Notes under the pieces: generated by a model
Databases searched by the model: none
The model's input: the letters and a program-made list of their open reading frames with translations, nothing else
What the model was told of the DNA's origin: nothing
Origin: Oscarella lobularis
Lineage: Eukaryota; Porifera; Homoscleromorpha; Homosclerophorida; Oscarellidae
Length of the DNA: 64,000 nt
NCBI RefSeq assembly: GCF_947507565.1
Contig: NC_089181.1
Coordinates: forward strand, 379,501-443,500
Direction of reading: 5' to 3'
In this document: piece after piece, positions 55,671-64,000 of the stretch
Layout of the letters: every line of letters starts with the position of its first letter
Numbering within the stretch: the first letter of the stretch is position 1
Program-made: the position numbers and the translations under genes

Positions 55671-57751
55671 ATGCCTCGACTTCACGTTCGCGCTCTTGTC
55701 CTACTGCAGTTAGGCGCCCTTTGGATCTGGGACGCCAACCGGGTGACCGCGGAAACGACGGAACAAGGTGAATGCCATGGGGACCTCGCAAGGACTGCGT
55801 TACTGTAGCGTTAGTCCCGTGCACCTCACGCTTCTAACACGGACTTCGTGACCGTATTTCCTTGTTGATTCTTTTCGTGGAGGTGTTTACATTCCACTTC
55901 TTTTTAGAGCCTTTCCTACTCTACTCGCACAATGGAACGATACTGAAAGGAGATGTCCGGCGTTTGAGCAACGATACGTTTCACCAGACGAGTAGCCTAC
56001 TCGTTCAATCGAGATTTTCTGACGTAATTGCTCTCGAGTACGACTACGCGGCGAGAAAGGCCATCTTCATAGCGAAACCCCAGAAGAAAGCCGCCGCGTA
56101 CGCGCTCTTCATAGCGCCTCTCGAAACCGATTCGTCAGACTTAGAGGCAATGCCTTTGAGCGACGACGCTCGACCCTACGATCTGGCATGGGATTGGCGC
56201 AATGGGACTCTCTACTGGACCCAAGGTCAAAATATCCACGTTCTCGAGCCTAACAAGTACACAACGATTTTCGTGTCACCAACGCGTTTTGGCGTCTTGA
56301 AAGCGGTTGCGGTTAACCCTAAGACGAAGTAAAGCGGAAGGGTTCTTTCTCCGTGCTAGACATGCCAGATGTTGACCTTCCCTTGTTTGTATTATTCATA
56401 GGCGCGTTTACTTCACCACATCAAAAGGTCTCTTTCGAATGAGACCGCATGAGTGGAAAGGAGAGTCGGTCGTATGGGCTCCGAACGTCACTTCGATTGC
56501 CGTCGATTACGAGAGCGGAGATGTGTACTACTACTATAACGAGTCGAAGATAGGCTGCTTCGAGTGCAAATCGGTAAAGGGAATTGATAAGGTCCGAGAA
56601 GCCGTTCATATATCCGGTTTAGACGATTGGTCAATCATTGCGGGATTTTCGTCTGGAAAGTGCATCCATCTTGACCTTCTTCGACGGAATATTGTACTTC
56701 GGATCGCCCAATAGCGTCTCTTGTGGAAAAACGTGCGATATACGAATGTCCACGCGCGCTGACGTCTTGAGAGTTGTGAGCCGGGAGGCACAGTCATTCG
56801 AAAAAAGTGGCGGTAACGGTGCATACTCAAACGATTGCACGTCTCTGATTGCGTTACGTAGCTTTTCATAAGTCGAGTCGTTCGCCGCTTTCAATCAACA
56901 AGCAGACGTTGCGGAGGCGTTCCTTTTCACTCGATTCAACTACTCAAATAGGTGGGCTCAATGCATGGTAAATCTAAGAAGTAATACTAATAATAGTGCT
57001 GCAGTTGATGAAAGCGAGAAGAACACTGATGATGGCGAAGGAAATGATGAATCAGCGACTATAACTCTGATTGCAGCTCTAACAAGTTCCATTGCTTTCG
57101 TCGCTCTTGTCCTTCTGGCTGTACTATGCGTGTGGAGAATCAGGTATAGAGTGTGTTAGAGAGACACTCAATATATAGCAAAGATTAATTATTGCAGGAA
57201 AAGACGACAAGAGACGGCTGCATTGGTTTCCAAAAATCTGGAAGAGGTGAGGACTCTTAGACTGATCCATTGGCAGTGCTAAAACTGCTTTCGTTTAGGA
57301 ACGTCTGAAGAGGAACCAGAATGTGTATGGGGCCCCAGAACCGGTCCCAGCGGCTAAAGAGACAAAAATAGAACGTGCAAATGGACGCGTTTCTTTGGAC
57401 AACCCCAGCTACGAGGGAGTCCAATCTCCGTCTTTTTTCCTCGGAGGTCGATCAAAGCGCGGACAATCCCTTAACAATCCGTGTTACGATGGCGTCGATT
57501 TTCCTAAAAGAGATGCGAAAGACGTAGACAATCCGTTCTATGAGGAAGTTATCGTTGGCAAGTCGTTTGAGTCCTCAGAAAAAGGAGAAATCCCGGATAC
57601 GGACGCGAACGTAACGGAAAGTCCACCGTACGAAAACGCCATTATAACATCGCGGAAGACAGAAGAAGAGAAGCAGTGTTTTAGCGATGTAGACTGCGAC
57701 GACGATTCCGTTTACGAGCCAGTCGAAGTAGGAGGTAGTAGTTCCGCATAA
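55671..57751 (+). CDS. Beta-propeller receptor with NPxYExV tail (propeller 2)
   Basis: Paralogue of the gene at 53516 with a more diverged propeller. The signal segment is LHVRALVLLQLGALWIWDA. Blades include EPFLLYSHNGTILKG, VIALEYDYAARKAIFIA, YDLAWDWRNGTLYWTQG, RRVYFTTSKGLFRM and TSIAVDYESGDVYYYY. A 49-base intron (GTAAAG to TTTAG, near 56575-56623) restores the frame into SLRDFRLESASILTFFDGIL. One TM follows (TLIAALTSSIAFVALVLLAV), then WRIR and a tail with NPSYEGV, NPCYDGV, NPFYEEVIV, PPYENAI and SVYEPVEV. Three sites fuse NPxY with an acidic-V SH2 context. The frame between about 56860 and 56960 is not resolved; compared with the duplicate copy there are four extra bases, so an intron or a lesion lies there. 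The stop is 93 bases before RTK A. Confidence 0.7.
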
Positions 57752-60700
57752 ATTTATACTAAACACGGGATGTGACGCAACGTCCCCGTTGTTTATTACG
57801 AAGACGCGGCTGTAGAGTAGACCATTCCTTGGCTTGCTGCGGTTATGACCGTGACACTCGCGTTCGTTCTGTCTCTTTTCCTCGCTCTCTCACCGGCCCA
57901 GAGTCAGCCGTGCGATGGTGTTCACCTGACTGTTTACCTGTGCGTGGCGATCGACGAAGTGCCGACTTCTCTTACGTTTTCGACAGTTAGGAAAGCTGGT
58001 AACTGCCTTATTCTGAACGGACTATCACCGAGACAAGGAAACGAATTTTGGGGATCACTCGTTTTTCCAAACGATGTTTCCTTTATTCCAGTGGAAATGT
58101 GGACAAGGAACAATTATCCTGTAGATACAGATCTCTATCTTCGGCGTTGTGCTGATATACTTTTTTCAGGTGAAATTCTCTTTTGGATCTGCAGTTGGAG
58201 ACTCTAGAATCGTCTCGAAGATACACTTTTCTTCTCTTCATCAAGACTCTCTGACGACTGGCGAAGTGCCACACATCGGTAATCAGCCAAGAGAAGAGGC
58301 AATAAATTCCACTGGTAAACACGAATTGATTGACTGCATGAAGAGATTAGATCCTAAAAATTTAGCATTTCTTGTCACGTTTACCTGTGCATCAACTGGA
58401 ATTACATCCACTACGTTCATATTCAACATCACTGGAAACAGTTCCCAAGGAACGTGCGAAACTACAGGACGAATTTCACTACAGAAATCCTGCTTAGGTG
58501 AAAATAACGTAGATCAAAATGCTTGAACAATATGCCTTGCAGGATCTCCTACTTCAAGCAATTCGACCAGTGACAGACCTACTTCTACAAACATTTCCCT
58601 GACGGTGACCACGACACCACAAAGTGCAACCTCGTCTAGTCTTACTACGAGTAGTACTACTAGTGGTACAAGCAGAGCTTTTACCTCTGCATTGAACACC
58701 ACACGTACAAAAACATCTGTGGCTTTGTTTCTTGCTGTTGGAGTCAGCGCTTTCGTACTACTAATTGTACTGACCAGTACACTGGCAGTTGTCATGTGGA
58801 AAAGAAGAAAGAAGAAATTTCCTCACGTTGAGGAGGGTGCTTTGGCGGCCAGCAACACGCGTTGCAAGTGGGAGGTCGATCCAGGCAAAATACAACTTGA
58901 TACCCCAATTGGAAGTGGAGCATTTTCAAGAGTATACAGAGGAGAATACAGCTGCACAGTGGTAGCTGTAAAAGTTCTGAAAGGTTAGATTTAAAATTTA
59001 GTTGCCAAGCCTTTCGGCATAAATTGTCTTAAGGTGACAGCCTTTCGTCTGAGAGAGAAATGCTTTTGAAAGAGATTGAGTTACTAAAGAACATGGAACA
59101 GCATCCTAACCTAATAACAATGAAAGGGTGCTGCAGTGTTTCTCCTGATAGTCCTATCATGCTTATAATGGAGTACATGAACATGGGAAATCTGCTTAAA
59201 TATCTGAGGAAAAATCGTTGTCTGGTAAAGCTGTTGATCTGGTTACCTTTACAATGTTGCTCTATGATAATGCTTAGAAATGCGACCGTGAAGAGTGTGA
59301 AGAACGCTTGAATGATCTTACTATACTGACCTGCGTCCACAATCAGAAACTAAAAGAGTTTCTAAATCAGTGTCTCGTAATTACCTATCAGGTGTCTCTG
59401 GGAATGGTGAGAAATGGCTATTAGCTACACAGGCACATTTTGTAATCGGAATAAATAGGAGTGGATGGAGAAACAGCACTGCGTGCATCGCGACTTGGCT
59501 GCACGCAATGTTCTACTTCATGCCTTAGATGACAAACGCATCTTAACCAAAATCTCAGACTTTGGCTTGGCCAGAAGTGCTTATGAATCGGATATGATTC
59601 GAGGAGATATGCATGAACAAAAGCCTATCAAATGGACAGCTCCAGAAGGCCTGCTTGACAACATATTTACCATCAAGAGTGACGTGTAAGACTGTTGATA
59701 TAGAAAAGCTCACACCTAATGCTCTAAATCCTCTAGATGGTCATTTGGTGTCGTTCTTTGGGAAGTCGCATCACTTGGTAAGTCCAATCAGCTCAGCTGT
59801 AAATCTAATCAGGCTTTATCACAAACTCAAGGGAGTATTCCATATCCTGGACTGGAAAAACAAGTCTTAGTGACGATGATTCAGAACGGCTACAGAATGG
59901 ACAAGCCCGAAGACTGCAGTGATGAACTGTAAAGATGCTTAATTAAAAACCATATTAAATGACGAGTGTCATTTCTCAAGGTATCAACTGATGCTTCAGT
60001 GCTGGCAATCATTGCCCAACAAGCGCCCACGATTTGAAAAGATAAGAACGCAGCTGGAAGAGATGGTTACTACAACAAGAGGCTACATTGACCTCTAAGT
60101 AGACGCATGCAGTACATTGTGAGACTGCATCAGCCTTTTGTATCGTTATCTGCCACTCCGGCATTAATAACGCTTAGATCCTTGTAAGTTAGCCTGAGTG
60201 TTTTATTAACATCCTCTTCTCAAGAAAATGACCACAAGCCATTGCATCATGAGAAACGACCATCCGGATTCTTTCTAACGAGACCCGTACTCTCGCATAC
60301 TTGCATCAGTTGTTGGCCCCGTCATGATAGTCGTTCTCACTTTGATTTTTCTACGTTTCGCGCAGAATATTTCCGCCGCTCAACCATGCTATGGCGTGTA
60401 CTTGTGCGTGAGTAAGCGGCCTCAGTCAAGCAGCAGTCTTCAATTCAGTTGGCAATGACTACGATCATAGCGGTCGCCTCGTTTTTTGTTCTAGTTCAAA
60501 GTGCGGTTGGATGCATTGTTGGAAATGGGGAACTGAGTAGCGAGCTTCAACAAGGCAACGCTTTCTGGCAATCACTCGTTATTCCTAAAGAAGTTTCTTA
60601 TATTCCTTTTCAAATGTGGACTAGGAGACGCTATACTGCCGTAAGTTCTTTAAAAGCTTGAGTCGTCTAAAAAACCGATTTCATCTTTCTATCAGCTGAA

Positions 60701-61214
60701 TTACTCTTATACTACTGTGATTGGAAACTCTAACGTTGTGTCGAAAATTCAGATGTCTTTTCCTTATGGTAAGAACTTGCTTACAACCGGCGAAATACCG
60801 TACATAGGTAATAAGGCAGTAGAAGAGGCAATCAATTCTACGGGTAAGCTAAATGGCCTGACAGATTAAAGTTCGCTCGCTGAACTAATTTTGTAGGATT
60901 TTTGATCTCGTTTATCTGTGCATCAAATGGATATACACCCACGACTCTCAAATTCGTTATAACGGGACGCGATCAGTTGGGCAGCAGGACGTGCAAAACG
61001 GAAGGAGAATTTTCTATAAAGAAATCATGTTCAGGTAGTAAATTCAATAGAACAAAGAATGATGAGCAATATGCTTTGCAGGCCTTTTTCCAGACGTCAA
61101 TACTGACAGCACCTATGGCAGCACTGGCATCAGCAACAGCACTGACAGCTCTATTCCCATAACTGCTACTACTTTTCTGACAGAATCCTTACCAAGTGCA
61201 CTCAGCCCCAGCCC
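56660..61214 (+). repeat. Tandem duplication unit, first copy (about 4.55 kb)
   Basis: Begins inside the propeller 2 gene, includes RTK A and ends inside the third ectodomain gene. The next unit starts directly at 61215 with the same bases (GTGCATCCATCTTGACC). Spacing falls from 4,555 at the left edge to 4,485 at the RTK start codons, the difference being deletions in the second copy. Confidence 0.8.
57845..60098 (+). CDS. Receptor tyrosine kinase with unfamiliar ectodomain (RTK A)
   Basis: Signal peptide (MTVTLAFVLSLFLALSPAQS), then an ectodomain of about 150 residues of no known family (FWGSLVFPNDVSFIPVEMWT; SAVGDSRIVSKIHFSSL; FLVTFTCAS) and a Ser/Thr-rich stalk. One TM (LFLAVGVSAFVLLIVLTSTL) and WKRRKKK follow. 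The kinase domain is complete: glycine loop GSGAFSRVYRGEY, VAVKVLK lysine, a short insert after LLKYLRKNRC, catalytic loop HRDLAARN, DFGLAR, an activation-loop Tyr in SAYESD, KWTAPE and a C-lobe ending RGYIDL. All residues needed for catalysis are present. The final TRGYIDL is a possible autophosphorylation site. Its duplicate starts at 62330. Confidence 0.9.
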
Positions 61215-61269
61215 GTGCATCCATCTTGACCTACTTCGACGGAATATTGCACTTCCGATCGCCCAATAG
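60324..61269 (+). CDS. RTK-type ectodomain without TM or kinase (3'-truncated third paralogue)
   Basis: Signal peptide (MIVVLTLIFLRFAQNISA), then the same ectodomain as RTK A in diverged form: FWQSLVIPKEVSYIPFQMWT, GNSNVVSKIQM, TGEIPYIGNKAVEEAINSTG and FLISFICASNGYTPTTL. A Ser/Thr stalk follows. At 61215 the sequence switches to a copy of the propeller 2 gene. The stalk frame crosses it out of phase as CIHLDLLRRNIALPIAQ and stops at 61267-61269. If expressed, it would be a secreted ectodomain, formally able to act as a decoy. The exon joins match those of RTK A. Alternatively it is simply a broken gene left by the tandem duplication. Confidence 0.55.
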
Positions 61270-62234
61270 CGTCTCTTGTAGAAAAACGCGCGATATACGA
61301 ATGTCCACGCGCGCTGACGTCTTGAGAGTTGTGAGCCGGGAGGCACAGTCATTCGAAAAAAGTGGCGGTAACGGTGGATACTCAAACGATTGCACGTCTC
61401 TGATTGCGTTAGCTTTTCATGAGTCGAGTCGTTCGCCGCTTTCAATCAACGAGCAGACGTTGCAGAGGCCTTCCTTTTCACTCGATTCAACTACTCAAAT
61501 AGGTGGGCTCAATGCATGGTAAATCTAAGAAGTAATACTAATAATATGATGAATCAGCGACTATAACTCTGCTCTAACAAGTTCCATTGCTTTCGTCGCT
61601 CTTGTCCTTCTGGCTGTACTATGCGTGTGGAGAATCAGGTATAGAGTGTGTTAGAGAGACACTCAATATATAGCAAAGACTAATTATTGCAGGAAAAGAC
61701 GACAAGAGACGGCTGCATTGGTTTCCAAAAATCTGGAAGAGGTGAGGACTCTAGACTGCATGATCCATTGGCCGTGCTAAAACTGCTTTCGTTTAGGAAC
61801 GTCTGAAGAGGAACCAGAATGTGTATGGGGCCCCAGAACCGGTCCCAGCGGCTAAAGAGACAAAAATGGAACGTGCAAATGGACGCGTTTCTTTGGGCAA
61901 TGCCAGCTACGAGGGAGTCCAATCTCCGTCTTTTTTCCCCGGAGGTGGATCAAAGCGCGGACAATCCCCTAACAATCCGTGTTACGATGGCGTCGATTTT
62001 CCTAAAAGAGATGCGAAAGACGTAGACAACCCGTTCTATGAGGAAGTTATCGTTGAGTCCTCAGAAACAGGAGAAACCCCGGAAACCGACGCGAACGTAA
62101 CGGAAAGTCCACCTTACGAAAACGCTATTATGACATCGCAGAAGACAGAAGAAGAGAAGCAGTGTTTTAACGATGTAGACTGCGACGATGATTCCGTTTA
62201 CGAGCCAGTCGAAGTAGGAGGTAGTTCCGCATAA
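61215..62234 (+). pseudogene. Duplicated 3' half of propeller 2, decayed
   Basis: Matches 56660-57751. It lacks signal peptide and the first blades and is fused to a foreign stalk in the wrong frame. Relative to the parent it has lost about 49 bases before the TM exon (after the SNTNN codons) and a further 7 bases inside it, so the TM segment is out of frame. The tail exon stays open and similar, but one NPSY has become NASY; NPCYDGV, NPFYEEV, PPYENAI and SVYEPVEV remain. Splicing that rescues the tail cannot be excluded. Confidence 0.7.
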
Positions 62235-62329
62235 ATTTATAATACTAAACACGGTAGTCTAAAAGGGATGGGCCACAACATCCCCGTTGTTTACGAAGAC
62301 ACGGCTCTATTTCTTGGCTTGCTTCGGTC

Positions 62330-64000
62330 ATGACCGTGACACCAGCGTTCGTTCTATCTCTTTTCCTTGCTCTCTCACCGGCCCAGAGTCAGCCGTGCGA
62401 CGGTGTTTACATGTGCGTGGGTCAACGCCCTCACGCCTTCTTAGACCCAAGTTAGCGTCCGGCTGGAAGGCCTTTCGCGATCGACGAAAACGTATTTCGT
62501 TTGCGACAGTTAGGGGAGCAGTTGACTGCTTTATTCTGGACGGACGATTGAGTGCGGAGCTTCAAGTAAACGAACCGTTTTGGGGATCACTCGTTCTTCC
62601 AAACGACGTCTCCTTTATTCCAATAGAAATGTGGACAAGGAACAATTATCCTGTAGATACGAATCTGTATCTTTGGCGTTGTGCTGATATACTTTTTTCA
62701 GGTGAAATTCTCTTTTGGATCTGCAGTTGGAGACTCTAGAATCGTCTCGAAGATACACTTTTCTTCTCTTCATCAAGACTCTCTGACGACTGGCAAAGTA
62801 TCGTACATAGGTAATCAGCCAAGAGAAGAGGCAATAAATTCCACTGGTAAACACGAATTGATTGACTGCATGAAAGGATTAGACCCTAATAATTTAGAAT
62901 TTTTTGTCACGTTTACCTGTGCATCAAAGGGAGTTTCATCCACTACGTTTTTATTCAACATCACTGGAAACAGTTCAAATGGGGCGTGCGAAACTACAGG
63001 ACGATTTTCGATAAAAAAATCTTGCTCAGGTGAAAATAACGTAGATCAAAATGCTTGAACGACATTCCTTGCAGGATCTCCTACTTCAGGCAGTCCGAGT
63101 GGTGGCAGACCTACTTCTACAAAGATTTCCCTGATTGTGACTACGACACCACCAAGTACATCCTCGCCTAGTCTTACTACGAGTGACACTACTAGTGGTA
63201 CAAGCAGAGCTTTTACCTCTGCCTTGAACACCCCACGTCCAAAAACATTGGTGGTTTTGTTCCTTGCTGTTGTAGTCAGCGCTTTTGTGCTGCTAATCGC
63301 ACTGACCAGTACATTCGCAGTTGTCATGTGGAAAAGAAGAAAGAATAAATTTCCTCACGTTGAGGAGGGTGCTTTGGCGATCAGCAGCAAGCGTTGCAGG
63401 TGGGAGGTCAATCCAGGCAAAATACAACTTGATGCCCCAATTGGAAGTGGAGCCTTTTCAAGAGTATACAGAGGAGAATACAGCTGCACAGTGATAGCTG
63501 TAAAAGTTCTGAAAGGTTAGATTTAAAATGTACTTGCCAAGCCTTTCTGCATAAATTGTCTTAATTAAGCTGACAGCCAATCGTCTGAGAGAGAAATGCT
63601 TTTGAAAGAGATTGAGTTATTAAAGAACATGGAACCGCATTCTAATCTAATAACAATGAAAGGGTGCTGCACTGTTTCTCCTGATAGTCCTATCATGCTT
63701 ATAATGGAGTACATGAACATGGGAAATCTACTTAAATATCTGAGGAAAAATCGTTGTCTGGTAAAGCTTTTGAAACCTAAATGTACGTTTACATCGTTGC
63801 TCTATGATAATGCTTAGAAATGTGTCCGTGAAGAGTGTGAAGAACGCTTGAATGATCCTACTATACTGACCTGCGTCCACAATCAGAAACTAAAAGAGTT
63901 TCTAAATCAGTGTCTCGTAATTACCTATCAGGTGTCTCTAGGAATGGTGAGAAATGGCTATTAGCTACACAGGAACATTTTATTGTAACGCGAATAAATA
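62330..64000 (+). CDS. Receptor tyrosine kinase, duplicate (RTK B, cut by window end)
   Basis: Close paralogue of RTK A with the same signal peptide (one change, L to P), ectodomain, Ser/Thr stalk, TM (VLFLAVVVSAFVLLIALTST) and kinase N-lobe (GSGAFSRVYRGEY, IAVKVLK, MLIMEYMNMGNLLKYLRKNR). Intron positions are identical, including the intron after the KNRC exon. Differences cluster in the ectodomain and stalk, for example KGVSSTTFLF against TGITSTTFIF. The window ends before the catalytic-loop exon, so catalytic competence cannot be judged here. Confidence 0.88.

Larger units (their letters stand above)
61215..64000 (+). repeat. Tandem duplication unit, second copy (runs off the window)
   Basis: Repeats the order of 56660 onward: propeller 2 3' half, spacer, RTK. 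It is still homologous at the window end. If full length it should end near 65.7 kb, where the intact continuation of the third ectodomain gene is expected. Confidence 0.8.

Noticed and set aside
56690-56714. Premature stop in propeller 2 after LRIAQ
   Set aside because: A 49-base GT-AG intron (GTAAAG to TTTAG) ahead of it changes the frame and restores the propeller reading, so this stop is not used.
58321-58371. Continuous reading KHELIDCMKRLDPKNLA in the RTK A ectodomain
   Set aside because: The third paralogue shows a GT-AG intron at the same place, and removing it keeps the ectodomain in frame; treated as intron although it is open.
1-64000. Prokaryotic-type features: CRISPR arrays, insertion sequences, operons, ribosome binding sites
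   Set aside because: The window is spliced eukaryotic DNA. I saw no spaced direct-repeat array, transposase or reverse transcriptase frame.

Overview
The window looks like nuclear DNA of an early-branching animal, most probably a sponge. This is inferred from gene content and architecture, not from a species match. Genes are dense and cut by many introns of about 45-60 bases. Start codons of divergent neighbours lie only 30-445 bp apart. The content is animal-type: an adhesion GPCR with a GPS site, INTS7, TOGARAM1, ZMYND10, a CALCOCO-type autophagy receptor, the actin acetyltransferase NAA80, and a cluster of receptor tyrosine kinases (RTKs).

Region 1 (1-28.1 kb) is largely a cilia neighbourhood carrying a large repeat. 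Bases 1-9484 recur at 18221-27711 with scattered substitutions and small indels. Each copy holds the 3' part of a tubulin tyrosine ligase-like gene (TTLL), TOGARAM1 on the minus strand and ZMYND10 on the plus strand. The first copy ends at a 200-base N gap (9485-9684), so two haplotypes placed in series is the simplest reading. Between the copies lie the C-terminal half of a hydantoinase/DUF917 gene, an EF-hand gene of axonemal type, an intron-containing tRNA-Ser(GCT), NOP53 and the 5' half of the TTLL gene. The shared TOGARAM1/ZMYND10 promoter contains an RFX X-box-like site and two forkhead sites, the expected inputs for ciliary genes.

Region 2 (28.3-52.5 kb) holds a type I membrane protein with a glycine-rich domain and a long helical domain that I do not recognise; an unassigned GC-rich stretch; a calponin-homology plus ankyrin gene; a single-exon CALCOCO gene ending 7 bp from ARMT1; ARMT1 and NAA80 sharing a 30-bp divergent spacer; an adhesion GPCR; INTS7, with an intronless ankyrin gene nested antisense in one intron; and CCDC167.

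Region 3 (52.6-64 kb) is the most unusual part. Five or more same-strand genes are packed head to tail: a LAT-like transmembrane adaptor with four SH2-type tyrosine motifs; two beta-propeller receptors whose tails carry arrays of NPxY and YEE[VI] motifs; two RTKs with an unfamiliar ectodomain; and a third copy of that ectodomain that is cut off and fused to half of a propeller gene. A tandem duplication of a unit of about 4.55 kb (56660-61214, repeated from 61215) explains the chimera. It predicts a complete third kinase gene just beyond the window. I read this as a fast-evolving locus that pairs RTKs with membrane-bound phosphotyrosine docking proteins; the functional link is inference.
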